From the NCBI GenBank assembly GCA_904399395.1, contig CAJFPJ010000005.1, positions 1 through 64,000 on the forward strand: a DNA stretch of 64,000 nt. The letters run 5' to 3'. Source of the DNA: an uncultured Clostridia bacterium (GTDB lineage: Bacteria > Bacillota > Clostridia > Oscillospirales > Acutalibacteraceae). Made by a program: the position numbers and the translations under genes. The notes under the pieces were generated by a model. It saw only the letters and a list, made by a program, of their open reading frames with translations, made no database searches and was not told the origin of the DNA. Below, in pieces: positions 43,433 through 54,006 of the stretch (within the stretch, counting starts at the first letter, position 1; the number at the start of each line of letters is the position of its first letter).

Positions 43433-45880
43433 ATGAACTATATGCTGTCTGTAAAAGAAATCCGGAATCAAATTGTAGACCGGTTGTATCACAGCTTCGG
43501 CGTAAGCCCTGAAAACGCTACCGATGAGCATTATTATAAGGCTGTAGCCCTTGTTCTTGGGGATATGATGAGCCGCGGCCGCACCGAGACAAAACACGAA
43601 GCCCAGGATACAGGAACAAAGCAGATCTACTATCTCTGTATGGAATTTCTCATGGGCCGCTCTCTGAAAAACACTCTTTTCAACCTGCATTTAACAGAGC
43701 ATTTCCGGGAAGCTCTCAAAGAACTGGAAATCGATTTGGATGATCTATATGAGCAGGAGCCGGACGCAGGCCTCGGTAACGGCGGGCTGGGAAGGCTGGC
43801 CGCATGCTTCCTGGATGGTCTGGCTTCCCAGGGATATCCGGCCATTGGATATTCCCTTCTCTATGAATATGGCATCTTCAGCCAGAAGCTGGTGGATGGA
43901 TGGCAGACGGAGCTGCCCGATTTCTGGCTTCCCGGCGGAAAGGTGTGGCTCCATGAAGTTCCTGAAAAGGCTGTGGAAGTTCATTTTGACGGCCATATCG
44001 AAGAAAGCTGGAACAACCAATATCATGTGGTGCGCCACAAAGATTACACCAATGTTCTCGCCATTCCCTACGATATGTTCGTGGCCGGTCTGGATGGCCG
44101 CAGCATCAGCAAACTGCGCATCTGGTCCGCCCGTTCCCCGGAATTCGATATGAAGATGTTCAACTCCGGCAACTATATGCGTGCTATGGAACAGAACGCC
44201 ATGGCGGAGGTTATCACTAAAGTCCTTTATCCGGAAGATAACCACTTGGAAGGCAAGAGCCTGCGCCTTTCCCAGCAGTATTTCCTGGTTTCCGCCACCA
44301 TTCAGGATATCATCCGCCGCCATCTCTTCAAATTCAGCACCCTCGATAATCTGCCGGATACAGTGGCGATTCACCTGAATGATACGCACCCCGTTCTGGC
44401 TATTCCGGAAATGATGCGCATCATGCTGGATGAATGCGGTTATGGCTGGGATGCAGCGTGGGATATCGTCACCCGCACTATCGCCTACACCAACCACACC
44501 GTTATGGCTGAGGCTCTGGAGTGCTGGGGGCAGGATATGTTCCGCCTGCGCTTACCCCGCATTTATCAGATCGTGGAGGAAATCAACCGCCGGTTCTGCG
44601 CCAGCATGCACGAAAAGGGTGTGGACGGTTACAAGGTGGGCCGCATGGCGCCCCTGAACGACGGCTATGTGAAAATGGCCAATCTGGCCGTGGTGGCTTC
44701 CCACTCTGTAAACGGCGTATCCGCCCTTCACAGCGACATTCTGAAGGAAAGCGTCTTCCACGACTTTTACACGGAGATGCCTGAGAAATTTACCAACGTG
44801 ACCAACGGCATTGCTCACCGCCGCTGGCTCTGCCAGAGCAACCCCAAGCTCAGCGAGCTGATCTCTTCCCTGATTGGGGATGGTTTCATCCGCGATGCTT
44901 CCGAGCTGAAAAAGCTTATGGACTTCACCGATGATACCTCCGTTCTCAAGCAGCTTTCCGAAATCAAACTAGAAAACAAAAAACGCCTTGCGGCATATGT
45001 GAAGAAACAAAACGGCATTGAAATCGACCCCAATTCCGTTTTCGATATTCAGGTCAAGCGCATGCATGAATACAAACGCCAACACCTGAACGCCTTGGAG
45101 ATTCTTTCCACTTATCTGTGGCTGCGGAAGAATCCCGATGCAGATTTTACTCCCCATACCTATATCTTCGGCGCCAAGAGCGCTCCCGGCTATTATTTTG
45201 CCAAGCAGATGATTCGCTTTATCGTGAAGCTGGGGGATCTGATCAACAGTGACCCCCTGGTAAATAAAAAAATGAAGGTCGTCTATGTGGAAAATTACTC
45301 CGTTACCCTGGCGGAGCTGATGATCCCCGCGGCGGATATTTCTGAGCAAATCTCCCTGGCAGGCACGGAAGCCAGCGGCACCAGCAACATGAAATTCATG
45401 ATCAACGGCACCGTCACCCTTGGCACTCTGGATGGAGCCAATGTGGAAATTCATGAATCCGTGGGCGATGAAAATATCATCCTCTTCGGCATGACCACTC
45501 CTCAGGTGAATCAACTCAAGCAGCAATGCTACCATCCGGAGCTCATAGCGCAGAATACCCCTCAGGTTCGTGAAGCCCTGGAGTTTCTGGAAAAGGGCAT
45601 CGGCGGCGTGGATTTCCACGACATTGTCAACTCTCTGCGGAATGTGGATCCCTATATGGTTCTGGCAGATTTTGATTCTTACGCAAAAGCCCGCAGAAAA
45701 GCGGTTGAGCTCTATCAGGATCAGGAGCGGTGGCAGAAAATGTGCCTTGTGAACATCGCAAATGCAGGCCGCTTCTCCGCAGACCGTGCCATTCGGGAAT
45801 ATGCGGAAAACATTTGGCACGCTAAACCTCTTGAAGAGCATGCTTCTGAAAAGAAATCTTCTTCCAAACGCCACCGCTGA
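43433..45880 (+). CDS. glgP: Glycogen/starch/alpha-glucan phosphorylase
   Basis: 815-residue GT35 phosphorylase that releases glucose-1-phosphate from glycogen or maltodextrins. EPDAGLGNGGLGRLAACFLDG and the pyridoxal-phosphate site EASGTSNMKFMINGTVTLGTLDGANVEI (Lys near 655) are diagnostic; FDIQVKRMHEYKRQHLN lies before it. Length is normal for the family. The start ATG lies 5 nt behind GGACGGATCCGT with weak complementarity to 16S rRNA. No other glycogen gene is adjacent; mreB follows far downstream. Confidence 0.96.
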   Translation: MNYMLSVKEIRNQIVDRLYHSFGVSPENATDEHYYKAVALVLGDMMSRGRTETKHEAQDTGTKQIYYLCMEFLMGRSLKNTLFNLHLTEHFREALKELEIDLDDLYEQEPDAGLGNGGLGRLAACFLDGLASQGYPAIGYSLLYEYGIFSQKLVDGWQTELPDFWLPGGKVWLHEVPEKAVEVHFDGHIEESWNNQYHVVRHKDYTNVLAIPYDMFVAGLDGRSISKLRIWSARSPEFDMKMFNSGNYMRAMEQNAMAEVITKVLYPEDNHLEGKSLRLSQQYFLVSATIQDIIRRHLFKFSTLDNLPDTVAIHLNDTHPVLAIPEMMRIMLDECGYGWDAAWDIVTRTIAYTNHTVMAEALECWGQDMFRLRLPRIYQIVEEINRRFCASMHEKGVDGYKVGRMAPLNDGYVKMANLAVVASHSVNGVSALHSDILKESVFHDFYTEMPEKFTNVTNGIAHRRWLCQSNPKLSELISSLIGDGFIRDASELKKLMDFTDDTSVLKQLSEIKLENKKRLAAYVKKQNGIEIDPNSVFDIQVKRMHEYKRQHLNALEILSTYLWLRKNPDADFTPHTYIFGAKSAPGYYFAKQMIRFIVKLGDLINSDPLVNKKMKVVYVENYSVTLAELMIPAADISEQISLAGTEASGTSNMKFMINGTVTLGTLDGANVEIHESVGDENIILFGMTTPQVNQLKQQCYHPELIAQNTPQVREALEFLEKGIGGVDFHDIVNSLRNVDPYMVLADFDSYAKARRKAVELYQDQERWQKMCLVNIANAGRFSADRAIREYAENIWHAKPLEEHASEKKSSSKRHR

Positions 45881-45956
45881 GTCGTTCTCCGGCTTAATCT
45901 TTCTTATCCTTTTTTGTAAAAGCAGCAAAACCATGGCTCCGGTCTATGTTTCCCCG

Positions 45957-45982
45957 AAAGGGGCCGCTTTAGCGGCCCCTTT
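45957..45982 (+). terminator. Terminator of glgP
   Basis: AAAGGGGCCGCT / AGCGGCCCCTTT, 12-bp perfect stem with a 2-nt apex. The region 45983-46271 shows no gene. Confidence 0.8.
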
Positions 45983-46271
45983 CCTAGTGTATGCATCTCC
46001 CAAAACAAAAGCATCGCAAGCCGGCCTGCCGTTGGGGCATGAAAAAGCATGCCTATGTATTCTGTTCATATGGATGGATTCGTGATTAATTTTCTTTTCG
46101 GGTGCCATACTGTTTACAGATAGTGTTTTAAAAGAGGTTGCACTCTGTTTCTTAGAGGAAACCGACGGACCGGAGCATCTGCGGCTTATCTGAAACATGG
46201 CAAAAGCGAAACGGGAAAGGCTGCTTCATCCAAATTTTTGAAAATTTCCCCGTAAGTTCACAAAATTTTCA

Positions 46272-47623
<1,352 letters not shown>

Positions 47624-47766
47624 CCGGAAACTGGCAGAAAGCTGTAAGACGGCCTGGCGTCTGTAACGGCAGCGGGCCGCGGAAAATCAGCATTCTGAGG
47701 AATCAATGCACATCCCAGCACCAGAGATACAGACACAACACCGCCCGGTCCGGCGGCGGAGATTAG

Positions 47767-47813
47767 AGGGTGGAACCTGCATGCGCCGCACGCCATGCTT
47801 CCACCCTGTTTTT
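47767..47813 (+). terminator. Hairpin terminator between mreB and mreC
   Basis: AGGGTGGAA ... GCATG / CATGC ... TTCCACCCT followed by GTTTTTC. It may attenuate transcription so that MreB is made in excess of MreC and MreD. No clear second promoter is visible before mreC. Confidence 0.65.
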
Positions 47814-47967
47814 CTATGTACATGCTGCAGAAAGGGAGCTCTGCAGTCTGCAGGCAGGCCTTAAAGAGAATTTAGACTATCTCTTCTCCCACAAGCTTTT
47901 AGCAGAGGCATACAAAGCACGGCCTCCAGTTGTTAGCATTAAGCCCCTGAAAGGAGTGAGGCTCAGC

Positions 47968-48978
47968 ATGAAAGAAGTGCTGCATACCAAAAAATTTAAG
48001 ACATTGCTGTTTGCAGTGCTCATCCTGTTCGGTGTTTCCATTTTTTCAGGGAACGGCGGGCTGGTTGCCAGCGCTCTGAGCATTTTTTCCGTTCCCACCC
48101 AAAGGGTCAGCACTCTAGTCTCTAACAACGCATATACGGCGGCCGAAAACGCGGCTGCTTCAAAGGACGATCTTCTGGCCGAAAATCGGGCACTGCGGGA
48201 GCGGATCTCCGAATTGGAAACCCAGCTGGTGGATTATTATGACCTTAAAAAGGAAAACGCCCAGCTTTATAAATATCTGGATATGAAACAGGAGAATCCG
48301 GATTTCAAACCTGTGGCGGCCTCCGTCATCGGAAGGGATCCCAATACCTTCTACTGTTTCACCATAGATCAGGGGACAAACGCGGGCATTTCTGTCAACG
48401 ACCCTGTGGTCACGGATGAAGGCGTAGTGGGGTGGGTCTCCGCCGTCAATTCCATTTCGGCCAAGGTAACCACGCTCCTTTCCCCAGATACAAAAATCGG
48501 CGGTCTCACAGAATCCGGCACCTCCGCAGGGGCCACGGACAAAGTCACAGGAGACTCTGGTGTGATCGGGACCAATATCAAGCTTTCTGACCAAGGCCTC
48601 ATAAAACTTCAATATCTGACAGCCGAAACAAAAGCCAAGGCCGGTGATATTGTAGTGACCAGCGGCCTTGGCGGCCTATATCCCGCCAATCTGAAAATCG
48701 GCAGGATTACCTCTGTGGAGCATGAGGAATACGACGTTTCCCTCTATGCCCTGGTAGAGCCTTTTGTGGATGTAACCACTGTCCGGGATGTGATGGTGCT
48801 GACAGAATTCGATGGCCAGGGTGAAATTCTTTCTGCCGGAGATTCCTCCAGCAATGCAGGATCTGCCTCCTCTTCCGAAGCCCCCTCTTCCTCTTCTTCT
48901 CCGGCCTCTTCAAGCACTGCCGGCTCTTCTGAAAATTCATCTGCTTCTTCCGGGAGTTCCACAGCTTCTTCCCGTTAA
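47968..48978 (+). CDS. mreC: Rod shape-determining protein MreC
   Basis: 336 residues. N-terminal membrane anchor (about 10-32, LLFAVLILFGVSIFS), coiled coil (about 60-95, LLAENRALRERISELETQLVDYYDLKKENAQLYKYL), then the beta-barrel core (VAASVIGRDPNTFYCFTIDQGTNAGI ... VVTSGLGGLYPANLKIGRI). The last 55 residues are a Ser/Ala low-complexity tail. MreC links MreB to the cell wall synthases outside the membrane. The start ATG at 47968 follows AAAGGAGTGAGGCTCAGC. Confidence 0.95.
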   Translation: MKEVLHTKKFKTLLFAVLILFGVSIFSGNGGLVASALSIFSVPTQRVSTLVSNNAYTAAENAAASKDDLLAENRALRERISELETQLVDYYDLKKENAQLYKYLDMKQENPDFKPVAASVIGRDPNTFYCFTIDQGTNAGISVNDPVVTDEGVVGWVSAVNSISAKVTTLLSPDTKIGGLTESGTSAGATDKVTGDSGVIGTNIKLSDQGLIKLQYLTAETKAKAGDIVVTSGLGGLYPANLKIGRITSVEHEEYDVSLYALVEPFVDVTTVRDVMVLTEFDGQGEILSAGDSSSNAGSASSSEAPSSSSSPASSSTAGSSENSSASSGSSTASSR

Positions 48979-49048
48979 TCCGCTGGATTACTTACAAATC
49001 GATGACCGGCATTTTTAAATGTATAAAGAAAGGAGGCGGCGCCAGGCC

Positions 49049-49558
49049 TTGAACCGTTATTCCATACTCCGGTGGCTGGCCTATGGGCTGGAACTTTTTA
49101 TCCTCTTTATTCTGCAGGAAACGCCGGGCCTCTCTATTTCCATCCTTGGGGAAAAGGCCTTTCTGCTTCTTCCCGCCGCCCTTTCCATAGCGTTGTTTGA
49201 AACGAATCTGCCGGCCATGTCTTTCGGCATTGTAGCCGGAGTGCTAGCGGATTTCGGCATGGGCCACGGGCCCGGATTCCATGCCATTCTGCTGGCTGTT
49301 TTGTGCTTTTTTCTCAGCGAGCTGGCCACCAACCTTATCCGCACCAATTTTCTCACCGGCCTTCTCACCGGTATTTTGGGATGCGCTGCCATTCTCTTTC
49401 TGCAATGGTTTGTGTTTTGCCTGATGGCTGGCAGCGAATTTCCCGGATATATCCTCACCCATCACTATCTGCCCCGGCTTTTGTGCACGGTTATCCCTGT
49501 TCCTATCCTCTATTATTTCAACCGGGCACTTGGGCTGTTTATCCGTGAAAAGGAATAA
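49049..49558 (+). CDS. mreD: Rod shape-determining protein MreD
   Basis: 169-residue integral membrane protein of about five helices (ELFILFILQETPG, LLPAALSIALFETNLPAM, IVAGVLADFGMGHGPGFHAIL, FLTGLLTGILGCAAILFLQW, LCTVIPVPILYYF). The start is uncertain: TTG at 49049 gives the usual MNRYSILRW opening and lies 12 nt behind AGGAGG, while the track's ATG at 49019 has no ribosome site. It lies between mreC and the PBP2 gene. Confidence 0.85.
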   Translation: MNRYSILRWLAYGLELFILFILQETPGLSISILGEKAFLLLPAALSIALFETNLPAMSFGIVAGVLADFGMGHGPGFHAILLAVLCFFLSELATNLIRTNFLTGLLTGILGCAAILFLQWFVFCLMAGSEFPGYILTHHYLPRLLCTVIPVPILYYFNRALGLFIREKE

Positions 49559-49626
49559 GGAATCTAGCTTTTCTCACGCCGCCGGAATAAATTCGGTGTT
49601 CTTTTCCCGCAAAGGAGGTCTCTTAT

Positions 49627-51744
49627 ATGGAAGAAAAAAAGAAATCCAAGGGCCGCACTCTTCTTCTGGTGCTGATGCCCCTTCTTATACTGGGTGTATA
49701 TGTGCTGCGCCTTTACGACTGGCAGATCCTCAACGGTGCGGAGTGGCTGGCTACCGCAGACCATTCCACCCAGACCGTAGTTCCCATGGAGGCCGCTCGA
49801 GGTGAGATTCTGGACTGCAACGGCAATCCTCTGGCCGTAAACAAGACCAGTTACTCCGTAGTATTCAACTGGCTCTATATGAAACAAGAAACCTCTGAAG
49901 AGACGGTTAAAACGGAAAATGCCACCATCCTGAGCCTTATACAGCTGTTGGATGAAGAAAATATTCCCTGGCTGGATACACTCCCTATCACCATCGATAA
50001 AGACGGCAACTATCAGTTTAAAGAGGATTCCGACCGGGAAATCAACACTCTGAAAGGCAAGGACTATGCAGATGTAAACAGCTATGCCTCTGCGGAAATC
50101 TGCATGCAAAATCTGATTGAAAAATATCAGGTGGAGGGATACTCCAAGGAAGAAACCAGGGATATTGTCTCTGTGCGCTACAATATGGTAAAGGAGCAGT
50201 TCGGCATCTCCTCCCCCTATACCTTTGCAGAGGATATCCCCTTGGATCTGGTCACCGTTATCAGCGAAAATTCCTCTAAACTTCCGGGCGTCACTGTGGA
50301 TGTTACCACCACCCGAGAATATTACGATACGTCTCTCATTCCACAGATCGTGGGTCAGATGGGCAAAATCAACTCCCTTGAAGAATACAATGAGTTGAAG
50401 GATAAAGGATATTCCTACGACGATTTATTGGGTAGAAGCGGTATCGAAGGGGCCTACGAAGATACTCTCAGAGGGAAGGCCGGGGAAAAGCTTGTGGAAA
50501 CCACCTCTACAGGCCAGCTGGCCAGCGAAACCGTGACAAAAGCACCCGAGGCCGGCAGCACCATTTATCTCACCATAGACAGCAATCTGCAGCGGGTGGC
50601 CAATGCCTCTCTGGAAAAAAACATAAAAGCCACCCGTGAAAATGGAGAAAGGCTCTGTGCCCAGAATTACAGAGGCTCGGATTCGGGCTGGGGTGAAGAC
50701 TGCTGGGAAGGCGGCGCCGTGGTTCTGGATGTAAAGACCGGTGGTGTGCTGGCAGCAGGCTCCGCGCCTGGATATGACGGTCTCAAGGCCCAGGAGGATT
50801 CTAACTACTATGCTTCTCTGCTAGAGCAAAAGGGTAATCCTCTGGTGAACAAGGCCTTTAGTGGAACCTTCACCCCCGGTTCCTGCTTCAAACCTGTCGT
50901 GGCCTGTGCCGCCCTGGAAGAAGGCTGCATCACCAATTCCACCGTGATCACCTGCCGCAGAAAATACGACCGATTTGAAAACGACAATTTCCACACCTGT
51001 CTAGGGTATCACGGGCCCATCACCCTGCGGACCGCACTGGCCAAATCCTGTAACGTATTTTTTTATGAAACAGGCTACCGGCTGGGTATCGATGCTCTCA
51101 ATCTCTACTGCCAACGTTTTGGCCTAGGTGTAAAGACCGGTGTAGAAACCGGGGAAAGCGCTGGTATTTTAGCGGGCCCCGAAACGAAAAACGGCGTCTG
51201 GCGGGATGGCGACACACTGAACGCTGCTATCGGCCAGAGCGACTATACCTTCACCCCCCTGCAACTGGCCACTATGGCGGCCACTATCGCTAATGATGGC
51301 ACCCGCCTGAAGACCACTGTCATCAAGCAGATCACCGATTATACCCGCACCGAAGTGCTGGAGGAAATAACGCCTACCGTAGCTGATACAGTGGAGGTAT
51401 CGCAGGAAAATATCGATTATGTTAAAGACGGCATGGAGGCCGTTGTCACTGAAGGTACGGCGGAAACTTCTCTGGGAAACTATCCTGTGAAGGTAGCGGG
51501 TAAGACCGGCACCGCCCAGACCAACGGCTCTGACAACGTAGTCTTCGTCGGATATGCTCCGGCAGATAACCCCGAGATCGCCGTGGCCGTTGTTCTGGAT
51601 CACGGAGCTACCAGCTCCTATTGCCAAAATGTGGTGGTCGATATACTCAATGCGTATTTTTACGATGCCACTGTGGATGAAGAGGGTAATATCGTAGTGC
51701 CAAGCAAAGATGAGGGCAACAGTGGTTCCTCTTCCGCAGAATAA
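49627..51744 (+). CDS. mrdA: Penicillin-binding protein 2 (elongasome transpeptidase)
   Basis: 705-residue class B PBP that cross-links peptidoglycan during elongation. N-terminal membrane helix (about 11-28), a pedestal domain with the long insert typical of clostridial PBP2, and a transpeptidase domain with SxxK at Ser419-Lys422 (PGSCFKP), SxN at 474-476 (KSCNVFF) and KTG at 626 (GKTGTAQT). The start ATG follows AAAGGAGGTCTCTTAT. Usually paired with RodA, which is not in the window. Confidence 0.95.
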   Translation: MEEKKKSKGRTLLLVLMPLLILGVYVLRLYDWQILNGAEWLATADHSTQTVVPMEAARGEILDCNGNPLAVNKTSYSVVFNWLYMKQETSEETVKTENATILSLIQLLDEENIPWLDTLPITIDKDGNYQFKEDSDREINTLKGKDYADVNSYASAEICMQNLIEKYQVEGYSKEETRDIVSVRYNMVKEQFGISSPYTFAEDIPLDLVTVISENSSKLPGVTVDVTTTREYYDTSLIPQIVGQMGKINSLEEYNELKDKGYSYDDLLGRSGIEGAYEDTLRGKAGEKLVETTSTGQLASETVTKAPEAGSTIYLTIDSNLQRVANASLEKNIKATRENGERLCAQNYRGSDSGWGEDCWEGGAVVLDVKTGGVLAAGSAPGYDGLKAQEDSNYYASLLEQKGNPLVNKAFSGTFTPGSCFKPVVACAALEEGCITNSTVITCRRKYDRFENDNFHTCLGYHGPITLRTALAKSCNVFFYETGYRLGIDALNLYCQRFGLGVKTGVETGESAGILAGPETKNGVWRDGDTLNAAIGQSDYTFTPLQLATMAATIANDGTRLKTTVIKQITDYTRTEVLEEITPTVADTVEVSQENIDYVKDGMEAVVTEGTAETSLGNYPVKVAGKTGTAQTNGSDNVVFVGYAPADNPEIAVAVVLDHGATSSYCQNVVVDILNAYFYDATVDEEGNIVVPSKDEGNSGSSSAE

Positions 51745-51877
51745 AAAATATGAAGGTGCACAGAACACAGAAGACTAAGCTTCTGCTGCGGCGTGGATAC
51801 TGGGAAGTGTCCACATGTGCGTTATAACATAAATTCTTTCTTTTTTGTTGATTCTGCTGTTTTATCTTTCGGTCATT

Positions 51878-51930
51878 CCGGGAATTCATACAGAGGGCTT
51901 GTGCATCTTGCTGGGAATTCCCGGTTCCTT
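51878..51930 (+). terminator. Terminator after the PBP2 gene
   Basis: 10-bp stem CCGGGAATTC / GAATTCCCGG with a 27-nt loop, followed by TTCCTTTT. Confidence 0.6.
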
Positions 51931-51982
51931 TTGGTATTCATACTGAAAAATACAAAGAACGCCGTCTTCCTGCAAAAAGTTT

Positions 51983-52011
51983 TTGCTTTCTTGGGCGGTT
52001 TGTGTTAGTAT
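51983..52011 (+). promoter_or_regulatory. Promoter of the minD-like gene
   Basis: TTGCTT, 17-nt spacer, TAGTAT, just before the minD-like start codon at 52030; the transcript leader would be very short. Confidence 0.5.
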
Positions 52012-52029
52012 TAAGATGAGGTTGTATCT

Positions 52030-52776
52030 ATGGGAGCTGTTACGTGCATAACATCAGGAAAGGGTGGAGTGGGGAAATCCTCCCTGTGCGCTGGTTTAGG
52101 CGCCGCCCTTACGAAACGCGGCCGGAGAGTCCTTCTAATAGACGGGGACGCCGGTCTTCCTGCGTTGGATGTGTTTCTCTCCTGTGCAGAGGAGAGGGTC
52201 TATGACATTGCCGACGTGATAGCAGGCCGTGCCTCCATAAAAGACGCCCTATACTCCTGCCCATGGGCAGAGGGATTATGGCTTCTGCCCGCTCCTTCCC
52301 GGGAAGAGGATTGTATCAGCCCCCTTCTTATGAAGCAGGTGGCGGATCTTTTAATTCCTTATTACGACCATATCCTGATCGATTGTCCCGCCGGGCTGGG
52401 AACCGGTTTCCAAAGCGCCTCCTCTGCTGCTCAGCGGGCTTTGGTGGTTGCTACGCCTGATCCGGTCTGTATCCGAGCCAGCGCCAAAACCCGGTTGGAA
52501 CTGGAAGCGGCGGGAATTTCTCAGCAACGGCTGGTTATCAATCGCTTTCGAGCGGAAAGCTTCCGATCCCAGAAGGTATTCCCCGATTTGGACGCTGTGA
52601 TCGACTCCGCAGGGATCCGATTGATCGCTGTTATTCCGGAGGATGGGGAGTTGCCTTCCTGTGAAGCCTCCGGTACTCCTCTGCCTTCCCATTCCAAAGC
52701 CGCCCTGGCCTTTGACCGGCTGGCTGCCCGGCTGGAGGGAGAGCAGATTCCTCTTGCTCCCTTGCATAAGTTCTAA
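52030..52776 (+). CDS. MinD-like P-loop ATPase
   Basis: 248-residue deviant-Walker ParA/MinD ATPase. The P-loop is TSGKGGVGKSSLCAG (near residues 8-22), followed by LLIDGDAGLPALDVFL; the switch is LIDCPAGLGTGFQSA. Position after mreBCD-pbp2 fits septum placement. Unlike typical MinD, the C-terminus (RLEGEQIPLAPLHKF) does not look like an amphipathic membrane-targeting helix, and no minC or minE lies beside it. It may be a degenerate MinD or another ParA-like protein. The gene has weak upstream complementarity (GATGAGG). Confidence 0.8.
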   Translation: MGAVTCITSGKGGVGKSSLCAGLGAALTKRGRRVLLIDGDAGLPALDVFLSCAEERVYDIADVIAGRASIKDALYSCPWAEGLWLLPAPSREEDCISPLLMKQVADLLIPYYDHILIDCPAGLGTGFQSASSAAQRALVVATPDPVCIRASAKTRLELEAAGISQQRLVINRFRAESFRSQKVFPDLDAVIDSAGIRLIAVIPEDGELPSCEASGTPLPSHSKAALAFDRLAARLEGEQIPLAPLHKF

Positions 52777-52839
52777 GGTTAGAGCTAGCCGCTTTGGCTG
52801 GCACATCTTATTATCATTCTATAAAGGAGGAACTCATAG

Positions 52840-53238
52840 ATGAATATTGCGCTGATCGCTCACGATTCCAAGAAAGAATTAATGGTTCAGTTCTGCATTG
52901 CTTATTGCGGCGTATTGAGCCGCCATTTTCTCTGCGCTACAGGTACTACCGGCAAAATGGTATCCGAGGCGACCGGCCTGCAGATCCAAAAGTTTTTAAG
53001 CGGCCCTCAGGGCGGGGATCAGCAGATCGCAGCCCGGATCGCCTGTAACGAAGTGGATTTGCTTCTTTTCTTCCGGGATCCTCTTACTCCCAAGCCCCAT
53101 GAACCCAATGATATGAATCTTCTCCGCCTCTGTGATGTGCATAATATCCCTGTGGCTACCAATATCGCCACGGCAGAGGTTCTGATCCATGGCCTGGAGC
53201 GGGGCGATTTGGATTGGAGAAACTACGTGCGGGAATAA
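52840..53238 (+). CDS. mgsA: Methylglyoxal synthase
   Basis: 132-residue enzyme converting dihydroxyacetone phosphate to methylglyoxal plus phosphate, a bypass used when phosphate is low or sugar phosphates build up. [40 protein letters not shown] (catalytic Asp) and [15 protein letters not shown] are diagnostic. The start ATG follows AAAGGAGGAACTCATAG. It follows the minD-like gene by 63 nt and may share its transcript. Confidence 0.95.
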   Translation: MNIALIAHDSKKELMVQFCIAYCGVLSRHFLCATGTTGKMVSEATGLQIQKFLSGPQGGDQQIAARIACNEVDLLLFFRDPLTPKPHEPNDMNLLRLCDVHNIPVATNIATAEVLIHGLERGDLDWRNYVRE

Positions 53239-53454
53239 TCTTTTCCAGTGCTGGGCTTTGCAATTTTGCAGAATTCCAGTATCTTGACACGTGAATTTTT
53301 GCGTTTTTCAGACATCTTTGCGATGTTAAAGACCTTAAAAAAGTTTTATCGTATTCTCCCGTTCTTATGCCGCTGCATTGGTATGTGTAATACACACTTG
53401 CATACTTTGTGCAGCACCCGTCAGATTCTTCACTGGAAAAACAGACAGAAGAAT
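53239..53454. other. Intergenic region before the T-box
   Basis: No gene. A possible promoter for the T-box transcript is TTGGTA-N17-CATACT near 53379-53407; TGTGTAATACACA, a small palindrome, lies in its spacer. Confidence 0.35.
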
Positions 53455-53837
53455 TAAAAGAACACCACGACACCGGCATGCAGAATATGGGATCTGCCGA
53501 TGAGCCGCTGAAGTGCAGGTAAGAGATCCCTTGTTATACCGGGTGCTGAACGGACCGAGTAACCGATTTTTCCCGCCACAGAGAGGGGTGCAAAGTTGAG
53601 AGCGCCCTGCGAAGGAGATCGGTGAAGACAGCCGGGAGCCCGGGCGCTTCCCTCCGCTTGAGGGAGAAAAAAGGGAAAGCTGAAGGAATCCTTTCTTCCT
53701 CCGTTATCCTTGTTGCGGTTTTCTCCGCATGGATGCAGAGGCACATTAGAAGTACAGAACTCAGTTTTCTGAAAAAGGGTGGCACCGCGGGGTTGATTCC
53801 TCGTCCCTTTGCATTTGCGGGGACGGGGTTTTTTTCT
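53455..53837 (+). ncRNA. T-box riboswitch leader of hisS-aspS-queH
   Basis: Classic T-box architecture. The T-box motif AAAAAGGGTGGCACCGCGG is at 53772-53790, followed by the competing terminator CCTCGTCCC / GGGACGGGG with a T7 run (53799-53837). A stem I region precedes (about 53460-53575). It senses uncharged tRNA and allows read-through. Candidate specifier codons are GAC (Asp) at 53553-53555 in the 3' half of stem I; CAC/GAC overlap also in CACGACACC on the 5' side. I could not fold it to decide. Confidence 0.9.
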
Positions 53838-54006
53838 ATCTATATATTACTGTATTATTGTATTTCTATCCCGCGTTGTTTTCATTTCTCCATCTCAATT
53901 ACCTCCGATAGAAAAGAACAAAGCAAAATTATACAATTCGTATTTAATTTTTCCATTAATATAATTTGTATATATTCAGGCAAACAGAAAGAAAGGATGA
54001 TTACAA

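Noticed and set aside
47767-47813. Possible second T-box (GGGTGGAACC)
   Set aside because: The motif is fully paired within its own hairpin, lacks the ACCGCG continuation, and there is not enough leader for stem I.
48840-48975. Ser-rich repeat as a possible tandem repeat or CRISPR-like array
   Set aside because: It is the low-complexity Ser/Ala tail of MreC; no regular repeat-spacer spacing.
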